Assembly: GCA_027625915.1 (NCBI GenBank)
Contig: JANTQA010000023.1
Span: 21,390,001 to 21,454,000 of the forward strand
DNA from: Anaeramoeba flamelloides
Lineage: Eukaryota > Metamonada > Anaeramoebidae
Direction of reading: 5' to 3'
Length of the DNA: 64,000 nucleotides
Shown: piece by piece, positions 12,659 to 32,800 of the stretch
Layout: every line of letters starts with the position of its first letter
How positions within the stretch are numbered: the first letter of the stretch is position 1
Translations under genes and position numbers: made by a program
The notes under the pieces: model-generated
Seen by the model: the letters and a program-made list of their open reading frames with translations, nothing else
Database searches by the model: none
What the model was told of the DNA's origin: nothing

Positions 12659-12698
<40 letters not shown>
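12659..12698. repeat. AT dinucleotide microsatellite
   Basis: About 20 AT units just beyond the 3' end of the FKBP15 gene. Similar, shorter runs occur near 9680, 10975, 26703 and 52134. Confidence 0.9.
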
Positions 12699-12704
<6 letters not shown>

Positions 12705-12849
12705 AAAAATAAAATAAATAAATAAATACAAATTATAATTAAATGATAAATTATTTTATTAAAAATATAAAAGAAAAAGAATAATATCAGAATTAATAGC
12801 TTAATATTATTATAATAATTTCAAAACCAATCTATTTTTATCAAAAATA

Positions 12850-20436
<7,587 letters not shown>

Positions 20437-20543
20437 AATTTTTTTGGTTTGAAAAATAAATGATGTATTTTTAAAAAAATGAAAATGTTTTTTGAGTCAA
20501 AAGAGTCAATTTTGGCAAGCAAAATTTTCAAAAAATAAGGTTT

Positions 20544-20753
20544 CTATCTTTGTAATAGCTGTTCGTTGTAGGTTTGGATTACATTTTTTAAATTAAAAAT
20601 GTCAAGTTGATTCATTTTTTGAATAGCAATTTTAAAAACGTGAGGTTTTTGGTATTCAAAAGAATTACTAAGAATGTTTAAATAAAACACCAACCGGTTT
20701 TCACTTTCGTTTTCAAATATTGATTTAACAATCTTGTCATATAGCTGTACAAA
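20544..20753 (-). CDS. probable last exon of an unrecognised minus-strand gene
   Basis: A 210-base open segment follows an ATAAG acceptor and ends in TAG, coding 69 residues of ordinary helical composition (for example LVFYLNILSNSFEYQKPHVF and NLKNVIQTYNEQLLQR). It looks like helical-repeat protein, but I cannot name a family. Its stop lies only 107 bp from the FKBP15 ATG, the spacing of closely packed genes. The 5' exons should lie to the right, probably beyond the repeat block at 20830-22450, and were not found. It could instead be a gene fragment. Confidence 0.45.
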   Translation of the reverse strand, partial: FVQLYDKIVKSIFENESENRLVFYLNILSNSFEYQKPHVFKIAIQKMNQLDIFNLKNVIQTYNEQLLQR

Positions 20754-20829
20754 CTTATAATAATTTTTACTTTTTTACTTGTTTTGGTTGAGCAAAAATT
20801 TAATAAAGGAAAAAATCCATTTAAGTGAT

Positions 20830-22450
20830 TACTTTGATTCTCCCAATTTTAAGTACCTCAATTTATTCTGGGAAATTGAATCATTTATATCATTTCTTAA
20901 ACTAAATTTAAGAATGCTTTAATAACTAAGAGGAAAGTCAGATATCCTGAGTAGAATAGATTTAAATACCAACTAAAAAATGGAATTCAAAAAAATGAAA
21001 AAATTTTATCAAGAAAAAATAAAATAAAAAAAAACTATTAATTTCTTGATCTTATCTGTAAAATTTGAAAAAATTATTTCTTCTTTACTTTGCTTTTTAT
21101 TTTTAATTCTTAATAGAAATACTTTTGTTCATAAAATTTTTGATAAAGGAAATACTTTTTATTTCTGTAGAATTTCAAAAATGAATTTAACAATCCTATT
21201 TTCCTTTAATTCATCTAATTCTAGTTTTGAGTTTAGAAAATAGGATATTTTTTTATTTCTACTTTAGAAATAAAAATTTATTGGAGGTATTGATTTGGTT
21301 TTAAAACTTTGTTTTTCTAATTAAATTGAAAAACGAAAAATAATTCTTGAATGTTATTGAAATTTTTTACCAATTTCAATTGTTCTTTGATTTTGGGATC
21401 GAATCTTTTGTGGACGTTTTTTCCATTTCTATAATTTAGCCCCTGGATTTTAATTTTTGAAATACCTATTCTTTTTATTGTTTAATAAAAATATTTTAAA
21501 AAAGAATTTTGAAGAAAAATTTGAAAAAAAATATTTTGTAAAATATATAGAAAATAAGAATGGGGTGAAAAATTGAAGGTAATTATTTTTTTTTGACTCA
21601 AGCAAACTAAGAAGATAAAGAACAAAACCAATCTTAAAAAAATAAACTTTTGTCGATTTTTTTTTTTTTTTCAATTTCAACAAATTTCTATGGAAAGCTA
21701 TTCTTATTTGTTTGGTGATAAAAAAAAAGATTGTGTTTATTAAAAAAAAAAACAGATACAAAGTTCTATTTTAGTAATTTATTCTTGGATTAATTTCAAG
21801 CTCTCCCCATCAGAATAAATTTGGAGATCACAAATATAATTGAAAAAAATGCCAAGAATTTAACAATAAAATTAATAAACGAAAATTTTGAAATGATTCA
21901 AGATTCAACTTTGATTTACTTTAGTTATTTTTACAAATAGAACAATAATGGTATTTTATTTGTATTGTTTTAATATCCCTTGACACTCAAAAAATCTTTT
22001 TATAGTAAGGTATGATATAGTCGAAAAAAAAACCTGGAAAAGATTTTTAATTGTGAAATTTAGGAAAATTGTTATCTAATTTCTTTTATTTAAAATCAAA
22101 TCCTTTTTTTAAGAATTAAACTATTAAAATTATAACTCACTCACTTATTAGAATGGGTGATTAATGAAATTACACTTGATCAAAACACCATCCAATCAAT
22201 CCAAAAACAAGAATAAAAATTATTATTTTCAAAACCCTAGGAAACTTCTATAAAACTTGATTGCTTTTGAAAAAAAGTAGATCTACTTATATTATCATAC
22301 AATTACTTAGGTATTCTTAGAGACATTCCACTTTAATGAACTTTAGGTAGGTTCATCACTATCTTCATAAAAAAATTGGTTATTTATAATAGGGATTTGA
22401 TTGAAAATATTGACAATTACACAACAATTTTCCTAATAAATGAATAATTA
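20830..22450. repeat. interspersed repeat block R1, copy 1
   Basis: It is collinear with 55004-56560, including the segment after the TTAA (AAAATTATAACTC … GTAGATCTACTTAT … TTTAGGTAGGTT). Related partial copies are at 37280-38400, 48480-49060 and 51030-51720. No intact coding frame remains; it is probably a decayed DNA transposon or composite. Confidence 0.7.
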
Positions 22451-23243
22451 AAAATCTTGCATGGGATTTTTTTCTTTTCCAGTATTTTTTCAAAAACTAT
22501 AATTTAAATGAGATTTATATAAAATTTTATTACCAATTATTATTCTAAACACAGAAAGATTAAATATTCTCACAATAATACAATTACCCACTATACAACA
22601 AACTCATTTATCAACTTTAGAGAAATGATTTATCATTTTTAAAGAAGTTCATTTTCTACTATTAATTTTCAAAAAAGAAGAAAAAAAATAGATCATGTTG
22701 AGCAAGAATTTAACAATCAAACAATAATAAAAAAAAAATTATACAAAAACTATTATTATTTTTAGGAAATCTCATTTTTATTAATTTTTAAGGGTTTTTT
22801 TCTTTAACACAGTATATTTCAAATCAACTCTTTCTTAAAAAATTCTATTAACATTGAAAAAAAAATTAATATTCAAAAATCAAATAAAAATTGATATTTA
22901 ATTTCATTTTCAATATTTTTTTCGATTTCTTGAAATTAAAATGAAAATATATTATTTTTTTCAATTTTTAGAGTATGGAAAATGAAATATTATTTTTAAA
23001 AATAGCTATTTGATAATATTTATTAATTTTTAAAAATACCTTATATAACAATTATAAAGGAGATTTAGTAAAAAGTATTATATGGAATAATAATGAAGAT
23101 AGTAAAAATAATAGTTGTATAATTATAAATCATTTAAAAATATTAATTAAAGCTAAGTATAATCATATAATAATAATAATTTATTATTTTATTAACAAAA
23201 TTAACTTTAAATTATAAATGTATATAAACACTGTGTAAATATA

Positions 23244-23443
23244 CAGTCAGTTTCACATTTAAGACACAAACTTTCAACGAAATTTAATGCACCAAGAAAA
23301 ATATCAAATTAAGGCACAATATTTAGATTTGAGAAAAATAATTTCTGTAAAAAAAAAAAATTCCAAATTTTGTGACTTAATATTAGATTTTTTTATGCCT
23401 TAAATTTCATTGAAAGTTTGTGTCTTAAATTTGAAACTGACTG
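23244..23443. mobile_element. palindromic TA-flanked MITE, copy 2
   Basis: A 200-bp copy with TA on both sides; the left end reads CAGTCAGTTTCACATTTAAG. It is somewhat more diverged than the others (for example AAGACACAAA instead of AAGGCACAAA), so probably older. Confidence 0.85.
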
Positions 23444-24315
23444 TAATAAATATAAAATTTTAGATTTAAAATTATTATTTCCCCCTCTTTATATTAATAA
23501 GTGAAATAATTGTGAAAAGAAAACCCAAATGAATTTTTTTTCTAAATATTATTGGTATGTATTTTATCTGTTTAATATTAACTAAAAAATTAACCACATC
23601 TCTTTTCTTTTGTGATAGAAATTACAATTAGTTATAGTGAAAAAAAATCAAAAGATGTGTTTTAAATATTATTCAAAAACAATTGTTTAAATTATATTTC
23701 CAAAAATTCCTTATTCAGTTTGAAGTATCCAAATAATTCGTTTTATCTATATATTTGTTTTATCTATTTCCATTTAGGAAAAAAAAAAAACAAATAAAAA
23801 TAATCTTATAAAAATTAATTTATCAATATCAAATTTCTTAAATAAAAATTGTACCAGATTTTCGCATTTCTATATTAAAATTTAAGTAAAGAATGTTGTA
23901 AAATAAAAATATATAATTCTTCCAAATACCGCAAAACATAGATCAATAAATATTAATGAAATATTAATCAATAATAATAATTTCTCAAAACAGATTTCTC
24001 CCCGTCAAAAATATTGGAGCAGAACTGGTAATAATAATTATTAAGAAAATCTTTATAAAAATTGAAATATTAAAACGAAAAAGAAAATTATCAATAACAA
24101 ATATTCATCTAAAGGGATATATTTATTCTAGTTATTCTAAAAAATAAATTAATTTAGATAACCATTCTATGTAAAAGTTCTATTATCTTTTTATCAAATA
24201 AACTAGAATAATTAAATAATAAAATAAAATTTCTTTTATGATTGCACATAAGTTAAAACCATAATAAATATTAAAATTTAATTAAACCTATCCAAAAATA
24301 ACATATATTATCTAT

Positions 24316-25519
24316 TTATGGATTATCATTAGCTTATATTTTTCTATAAAAAAAGTATGTTGTGATTGGGTGTAAATAATATTCATATATAATGTTTAAT
24401 ATGGCTCTTAGAAATCTCTTCTTAATATTATGGTAAAAATAAATTATAAGGGTTTTTCCTTATGATCACAATGAAAAATATTTATTTTGTAAATTTTCTT
24501 TTTTCATTCCTTTTCTAAATATAAAAATATACTATTCCAATATACAGTATTCTGGTATTTAATAATTCATCAGTAGAACACCCAAAAGTTACTCTTTTTT
24601 ATAAATTTTTTCAATTTAAAAGTTTAACTCAATAATCAATAATCATAAAAACCTAAATACTGATGAGTCTTGTTTCCTTTTTATAAAGCTAATTATAACA
24701 TCAATATTTTTACAAAATAAGTGAATCAATTGGTCAAAAGAATTCATTGGTTAATATGTAAATTTTTGAAAGTGTTTTAAAAATTTTCATGAATAATCTA
24801 CATTTTGTCATAAATTTATGAAAGATATTTTGCAAATTGGAAGTCTGAAAATTGATGGCTCAACTTTTCAATTTGTGGCAAAAGGCAGATTTTTTTCTGA
24901 AATTGTGGGACTTTTTACTAATAATAGGATCATTTTTAATTGATGAGATCAACAAATAGTACTACTTTCTAATCAATTTTTTCGAGACCTTTGAATCAAG
25001 AGTCACTAATGTGGTTTACACATACAATCTTTCCAAGTCTACCATAAAATGTTAAATAAAATACTTTTGGGTTTTCTATTCTTATTTTCTATTTACAAAA
25101 AATTCCGAAATAAGAGTTATTATTCCAAAAAAAATTTCAATAAATGAGCTATTATTCAATTTTTTGAAAATAGGAAATAAGAATTGAAAACTTAAATGTG
25201 TTTTATTTAAAATTTTATTGTAGACTTGGAAAATCTGTATTTATTGATCTTTAAAAATTTACCTTTTTTAAACAATATTTTTAAGTGCTTCATGAATCTT
25301 TAAATTTTTTTTTTTAATGTTTCAAAAATTTGAATAATAGCTCATTTATTGAAATTTTTTTTGGAATAATAACTCTTATTTCGGAATTTTTTGTAAATAG
25401 AAAATAAGAATAGAAAACTCAATTGTGTTTTATTTAACATTTTATGGTAGACTTGGAACGGCTGTAATAACAACATGCTTTAATCTTAGATTTCTCTTTG
25501 GTAGACAGTAATCCCTTAA
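24316..25519. mobile_element. TTAA-type element (GGGATTA family), copy with nested insertion
   Basis: The core matches the 754-bp element at 43153-43906 (GTATGTTGTNATTGGGTGTAA near the left, GTAGACAGTAATCCCTTAA at the right end). It is interrupted by the palindromic TA-flanked element 25025-25464, so this copy is older than that insertion. Confidence 0.7.
25025..25464. mobile_element. palindromic TA-flanked element nested in a TTAA-type element
   Basis: The ends read TTCCAAGTCTACC and GGTAGACTTGGAA and are flanked by TA. It is tripartite: a complete palindrome at 25025-25237, an 80-bp spacer, then a further right arm ending at 25464. This looks like a partial tandem or one element inserted beside another. 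Confidence 0.7.
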
Positions 25520-25689
25520 CCAAGCTTTATCATTTTGAATTTTTTATTTGATACTTGATAAATGTAAGGCTAATCATATTGTTCAAGAGATTTCAAAAGA
25601 AGGTGTAATTCATAGTCCTTAAAACAAAAATAGAAATTCATCATTTATATTCTTAAGGGTCTAGTCATTTACCATGAAAAGGCACCATA

Positions 25690-26310
25690 CTCAAGGGGTG
25701 AACTGAGACCAAAAAAGGGTATTGTGAAATAGGCCTTCTTTTGGTTGAAAAAATTCAAATAACAAAAAAAAAAATTCCATAGGATCTCTTTGACAAAAAA
25801 TTAAACTAAGAAAAAGAGTTCTCAATTTCAAAAAATCAAAATTTAAAAAAAAAATTCATCTTTTCTCATTTTCTTTTTCAAAAGAGGTTAAATTTCTTTA
25901 ATTTAAAACAAATTGATTTCTTGTATTTCGCAATCAATTTTATTCGATTTAGTCTGATTTGTGGTTATTTTAAAACCCTCTAAATTTGACCAAGTAAGGA
26001 TTAGGTAATAGTCTTACAATAAAAATAATCCACATTTGAAAAAAGAAAAAAAAGAAAAAAAAAGTCACCAAGATCTCAAAAAGCACCAAAGAGCGACACT
26101 TCAAAACAGACATAGTTGTTTTCAGAATTGTAATTCACAACCATTCTAATTGGAAATTGAGTGTCGCTCTTTGGCGCTTTTTTCTAAAAATGTCCTCATT
26201 TTTGGTTGTTGATTTTCGAGATCGATCGTACATCATAGGGTGGTTAGTTTTTGATTGGCGTTAGGTCCTCAATAAAATTACTAAAAAGTTTTTTTCCATT
26301 TCAGAATAAA
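25690..26310. repeat. repeat block R3, copy 2, ending in a small foldback
   Basis: It is collinear with 3660-4190 plus 4828-5070; the other copy has an insertion at about 4200-4827. The right part is a foldback: CACCAAAGAGCGACACT at 26080 faces GAGTGTCGCTCTTTGGCGC at 26180. Confidence 0.65.
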
Positions 26311-26700
26311 AAATTTCACCGTAATGACTCTACCCTTAAATGAAAATTACATGACAAAAAAAAAAAAAAAAAGTGATTATTTTCAAATTGGTTGTAAGGT
26401 TTTACATGACTTTTCTTTCTATTTAAAAACTTAAAATGTTCTTCTTTGGTTCTTTTTTTATTTCTAAAAAAATTTTTTTTTTTTTATTTCTCCACTTGAG
26501 TGGAATCGAGAAGTTATTTTTCCCTTAAAAATCAATCAGTTAATCAATCAATCAATAAAAATATCTTTTTCACTTGTAAAAAAAGTAATAAAAAAAAACA
26601 ATAAAAATAGAACAAAAGCAAATTTGGTGAGTGTAATATCAAAATTTTTGTAAAAAATTAGATAATAAAAAAAAAATAAAATAAATTGAAATTGATACAT

Positions 26701-26711
26701 ACATATATATA

Positions 26712-26742
<31 letters not shown>

Positions 26743-26760
26743 TTGTGTGTATGTGTGTGT
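26701..26760. repeat. AT and GTAT microsatellites
   Basis: An AT run followed by about five GTAT units and GT-rich sequence, close to the 3' end of the giant gene. Confidence 0.85.
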
Positions 26761-26827
26761 AGGTATATATGTATTATATATCAAAATATATAATAATTAA
26801 AAAAAAAAAATGAGAAATGATGAAGAA

Positions 26828-29800
26828 TTATTTCTGATGAGAGACTTGTTTCTCGATTTCTTTTTCAGAACCTTTTTTAGGTATCTTTATGTTTTCCATG
26901 TTAGCTGAAATTGATCTTTTTTTATTTTTTTTCAAGTTCTCTTGAGAATTGGATTTTGATAATTTTCTATTGGGCTTTAGAGTATTGCCTTTATTTGATA
27001 TTCTCACTGTTTTTGAATTTTTTGAATAGTCCTTGATATTAAAATTTCTTTGTGTTATTGATCTTTTTTTCTGTTTTTTCCTTTGAGCGATGCGTCTCGT
27101 GTTGAGAGAATCCTTTGATTGCTTTTTGGATCTGCCCTTTGAAGTTTTAGCACTCTTTTCGGATTTATCTGATTTCTCAGCCGTTAAATCTTCCACGACG
27201 GTATTAATTTCAAAATTGCCTTTTGACTTTGGATCCTCTTTATTCGTTTTTGCGAGCAAGATGTTGTTTTTGCTCATCTTGATTAAAAATTCCCTTGTAG
27301 TGAGATTACTTGACTTTGATTTCAATAGGGTTTGGTACTTGAGGCGATTAAATTGCTTTAAGAATTTGGAAGAAGAATCGGTATCTTCAAAATATAAAAT
27401 GAGGCTGATCTCGGAATCCACGACGATGCGCACGACCTTCTTGTTGCTACTTTTTTTCATTACTAGGGAGTCCTTGTTCAGATCGTAATGGACTTTGCCT
27501 TTATTTTTAAAGTCGCAAACAAATGTGTCTTGCACTGAAACAGATCCCTCCTCGACAATTTGCTTCCCATTTTTTTGAACAACTTTGAACCACTCGGCGT
27601 TTTCTCGTAATAGCCTGATCCTTTCTTCCTCTAGCCTTCTCTTCTTTTCCTCTTCGATGTTTTTTTTCACCCGGATTTGGTTGTTTCTTTCCTGTAATTT
27701 CTCCCTCATCGATTGCCTTTTCCGGATTCGTACTTCCTTCATTTTGCGTTTTTTTTCTCTCTGGGTCTTTCTCATTTGAGACTTTTGCATTTTGACTCTT
27801 CTTTTGGTCTCCCGTTTTTCCTTTTTGATTTCCTTCGCCTGTCTTTTTTCCTCGGCCCTTTTTGCCCGCAGTTCCTTCATTTTTCGTTTTTTCATCACCT
27901 TTTCCTGTCTTCGCACTTGCTTTTTTTGCTTTCGGATTTTCTTTCTTCCCTTAATTTCCTTCATTTCCTTGACATTGTTTGTTAAGGACTCTGCCTCTTC
28001 GGAATCGATCGAGCTTCCGTCTTCCACCTTGTTTAATGTCGTTGACAGCCCCTGCAATGTTTTGAGCATTGTGTTGACGTCTTCATCTGCCTCGTCCTCG
28101 AGCGCGTTATCCTTGAGCTGCTCTTTTTCCCATTCATCGGCTTCATCCAAATTGATGAGATCGATCTCTTCTTCGGTTTCAAGATCGGATATGTCCGTGT
28201 CCGTGTCGACCACTTTTAAAGTCCTGATCCCGCTTTGTACATTGGAAAGCACACTAAGCAAATGTACATATTCTTCATCGACCTCTTCTCCTTTTTCCTT
28301 TTGCAGTTTTTCCTTTTGCTGTAACTTTAAGACGATGAGATCCAGTTTTTGCGAGAGTTTATTGATTACGTTTTTAATTTCGCTTGACGCATGCTTTCGC
28401 TCCTCCCGTCGTCGTTTTTTTTCCTCTCTTCGTTTTTGAAATTCCAATTTTCTTTTTTGCAACATTTCCTGTTTTTTTTTCTTCTTCTCGGCCTTGATCC
28501 GTTTCTTTTCTTGCTTTTGTTTCCTTTTTTCTTCCCTTTTGAGGAATTTCCTTTGCTTTCTTTCCTCCTTTTTCTTTTTTTTCTCGTCCCTTTTCTTTTG
28601 CTTTAAGATATCCTTACGCTTTTCGTTTTCTTCGAAATTTAGGCAATTCTCTTCTTTTTTCGAATTTAATTGCTCGATCTGGTTTAATATTTCTTCGAAT
28701 TGCTCTTCATTGCTTATTTTGAAATTGCTTTTGATTACTTTGCTAAGGAGTGGGAAGCAATCCAATAACAGATCAAACTCCTTTTCCCTTTCCTTTTCAC
28801 TTTCGGCTCGTTCGGAATTTTCTTCATTTGGGTCCTTATTGCTATCTTCATTGCTGTCCGTGCTGCTTGTCAAATAGGAGCCGCTAGAAGTTGAAGATAA
28901 TGACGAGGTGAAATCAGAACTGAAATTTAATAAATCGTCTTCGTTGATAATAAAGGATATTTGATTCAGCGTTCTGTCAATTTTTTCGAAAATTTGTTCT
29001 TCATCAAGGATCTCGATTCCTTCATATTCGTCACCGACGCCCAAGCCTCCATTATTTTCTGTGTTATCATTTCCGGTTCCAATGGTTTCTTTGGAATTCC
29101 CCACGACGATATGTTCATTATTATTCTTGGCATGTTTAAAATTATCTGCGATTGTTGCAAATTGCTTTTCCACTCTTTGCTTTTTTTGCTTGGTAGATTC
29201 CGATTTTCTTCTTTTTTCTTCCTTTTTTTTCTCCTTTTCTTCCTTTTTCCGTTGCTTTTCTTCCAATTTCTTCTTCTTCTTTTCTTCTATCAGCCTTTGT
29301 TTCTCTTCCTTTTCTCGTTTCCTTTGTTCTTTGAGTTCTGCTTTGATCTTTCTCTGCTTTTCTTTTTCGATTCGTTTTTTTTCAATTTGCATTTCAATTT
29401 CCTTTTCTCTTTTCAGCCGTTCCTCTTTTTCCTTCTCCAATCTTTCTGTTCTTTGCTCTTGCTCTAATTTCATTCTCATTAGCCTTTGTTCGTTTTCTTT
29501 TCTTCTTCTCATTTCCCGTTGTCTTTCCTCTTCTTCTTCCTTTTCTAATAGGGTTCTTTTCGCCTTTTCTTCTTCTTCCTTGATTTGTAATAATCGTTCT
29601 TCTTCCTCTTGCTGATGTTTTAACTTTTTATTTTCAATTTCTTGCTCAGTTATTTTTTTAATTTGCTTTTGCTCTAATAAAAATTGGCTCATGAGCTTGT
29701 TTTTCTTATCTTCGAATTTTGTTACTAGGCGTAATCTTTCTTCGTCTTCTTCCTTCTTCCTGTTGAGTCTCTCTTTTGTTTCAAGGGACAATCTTTTTAA

Positions 29801-32800
29801 TCGTTCTTCTTTTTCCTTGCCCATTTTGATCTTTAACTGCTCTTCCTGGCCCAGTATCCGTTTTTTAAGTAATTCTTCCTGTGCCTTTAATCGGTGCATT
29901 CTTTCGTTCTCGCATTTTTTGATTTTTTCCAAATGCTCTTCTTCTTGCCTTTTCAACCCCAAGCAATGTTCATCCCCAATCCTTTGCAATACATATTCTC
30001 TTTCTTTATCTCGCTGTTCCCATGCCATTATTCGTAATTTCTCTTCGTTTTGCCATTGCATAAACCTTATTTTCAGATCGTGTTCCTCCTGTATTTTCCT
30101 TTCGTACAATTCTTCGTCCTGTTGGATCAGCTGTTGGTCCAATATTCTTTGCTGTTCCTTTCTTTTCCTTTTCCAAGTTGCCTGCTGCTTTTTGCTCCTT
30201 GCCTCTATAGAAAGCCTAAATTCTCTTTCTTCCTTTTCCATTTGAGAAATTCTTTGTTGTTCTTCTTGGTATCTTTTTCTTTCATTGTCATGATCAATTT
30301 TTTCAAATCTTTTTGTGATCGTTTCTTGTTCTTTTTTTTGCCTTTTTAATTTTTTTAATTCCTCATTTTTTTTTTTTTTAAATTTCTCTTTTTGCACTTT
30401 TAATTTATTCATTTTTTCCAAATATTCTTGTTCTCTTTTGAATTCTTCTTCCTGTATTTTTAATAATCTTTCCTTTTCCTCTTTATTAATTCGATCAATT
30501 CTTTCCTTTTCTTCTTTTTGTATTCTATCGGTTCTTTCCTTATCCTCTTGATTGATTTTTTTGATTCTTTCCTCTTCTTCTTCCTTAATTTTATTTAAAA
30601 TTTCATTTTTTAAAATTTCAATTCTATTTAATTTTTCATTTTCCTGTTTTTTAATTTCTTCGATCCTTTTCTGCTTTTCAATGTTAAATAAATTTTCAAA
30701 ATTTTCTTTCCATTTTGAGATCTTGTGCTTTTTATTTATTTTCGTTAATTGCTTTTCTTTAATTTCTTCGTATTCATTTAAAAAATGATCTTTGCTTTTT
30801 AAATTGAAAAAGGAAAAAGATAAAGAAAAATCTTGATAATCATTATTATTGATTATTTGAAATCGTAGATTTTCCAAATTGGTTTTTTGATGAATTATTT
30901 TAATTTGGAGAATATTAATAGCCAATTCCCCATTCAAGGTTTTTTGATCAAAATTTTTAAAATTCAGTTTATTAATAGAATCCACATCTTTAATGAAACT
31001 TAAATAGCCATACGTAATTGGGTTGCCATTTTTTAAATTTACAAAGAGCCCTTCCCATTGGTTGTTATTGTTGATGTTATTATTATTGATGTTACTATTC
31101 TTGTTATTATTATTATTTGGATCTTTATTTATTAATTGTAAATTTTTTAAAATCTTGCTTTGATTTAAAAATAAATAATAATTTTTAAAAAATAAATTAT
31201 TATTTTTTAAAATAACTTTATTGTGATATTTAAAATAATTGATTATTCTAAAAAAATCAGCAAAATGATTCCATTTTTTAAATTGGATATTAAAATATTC
31301 TTTGGAATTTATTTTGATAACTATTATTAATACTTTGATATTCATTTTAATGATTTGAATTTTATTAATGAATAAATTATACTTATTAAAATTGGTAATA
31401 ATATTTAATGAATTATTATTTATTTCAATCAGGGCATTTTTTTTAAATAATTTGAAATTCAAACTTTTATTTTTATTCAAAATCAATGACATATAATATT
31501 TTATAAAAAACTTATTTATCAATTGACAAGATTGCTTTTTGGATTGGAACCTAATAATAAAATTTGATCTTTGTATTTCATTAATGAATTTGATGTTAAT
31601 TGTAATTATTTTTTTATTCCTTTTTTCATTTGTTTTCATATCATCATTTGGATTATTTTGATTTTGTGATTTATTAAATTGAATAATTAAAATTTTTTTA
31701 TTAAATTTATTAAAAATTAGATCAATATTTTCCATTTTGTTATGAATATAGGTATTGTTATGCTTTTGATAAAGCACCATTCCATTATTATGAAACCAAA
31801 TTAAACCATTTTCAATATTCAATTTTGGATCGGTTTTAATGAAGATATTATAAGTTTCAAATTGATAACCATACTTACAATAATAATTTTTATATAGTTT
31901 TCTATTTTCATTGTTCATTTCCTTTGAGAATAAAAGACGTATAAATTTTTCACGTTGAGTTAATTCATCAAAATATAAAAATATTATTTTATTATTATCA
32001 TAATTCGATTGAATTTTCAGTTGATATTTATTATTTATCAATTTATTAGATTTAAAGATCTTGAAACTTTGCAGTGGGAAATTAATTAATTTTTTAAATT
32101 GCTTCTCATTTTTCTTTGAATTTTTCAAAGTGTTTTTAATATAATCAATGATTGTTAAATTTTTGTTTGAAATGATACAATTAATTAATTGGTTATTTTG
32201 ATTGAATATTTTGAAAGTTTTTATTTTGGAATTAAATCCTTTCGAAAAATATCTATTGTAATTGGTTTCGAATAATAAACAAAAATCGTTTTTGGAAATT
32301 GGATCTAAAAATTCAATATCAACAGAACCATAACCGTTGCCTATGAATATATTTAAAAAGTTATTATCATCATCATTCTTATTCTTATTATTATTATTTT
32401 TCTTTTTCTTATTATCATTCATCTTCTTCTTATTGTTATTTCCCGTGTTCTTATTATTTTTCTTATTATTGTTATGGGCTTTATGTGAAATATCCATATT
32501 CAATGCGTAGTCAAGGTATAGAATCTCGATGGTATCCTTAATAGTAATACAATCCGAATTCACATTAATCAAACCGGGGTATTTCAAAGTATTCTGGTTA
32601 TTATGAATAAATATTTTAAAATAATTGGAATCAGTATTGATATAAAATTTTGTTATTTCATTTTTATAATTATTAAATTTGGTATAAAAATTTATAAAAT
32701 TTGAATTGTTTAAAAAGCTAATTAGCATGTAATTATATTCATCGAAATTAAATTGGCAAAATAATTCTTTATTTTTATATAAATTAAAAAACGGTAAAAT

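Larger units (their letters stand above)
7563..12849. other. intergenic or long-intron DNA without a confident gene
   Basis: It holds a foldback element (7887-8316), a region at 8940-9270 resembling 16010-16270, a modular A/T-rich repeat (10365-10700), a palindromic MITE (11380-11574) and AT dinucleotide runs. Weak coding-like traces at 10140-10260 and 11880-12060 (plus) are broken by stops. A further 5' exon of the WD40-iron-sulfur gene could be hidden here. Confidence 0.6.
20754..26827. other. repeat-rich stretch without a confident gene
   Basis: It contains a 1.6-kb repeat block (20830-22450) shared with 55004-56560, a MITE (23244-23443), a TTAA-type element with a nested palindrome (24316-25519) and a block at 25690-26310 shared with the hydrogenase-like gene's intron. 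The 5' exons of the gene ending at 20544 may be hidden here. Confidence 0.6.

Noticed and set aside
27090-30788. Many plus-strand frames (up to 215 codons) rich in Phe, Ser and Leu
   Set aside because: They are shadows of the Lys/Glu-rich helices of the giant minus-strand gene; Lys/Glu codons read as Phe/Ser/Leu on the other strand.
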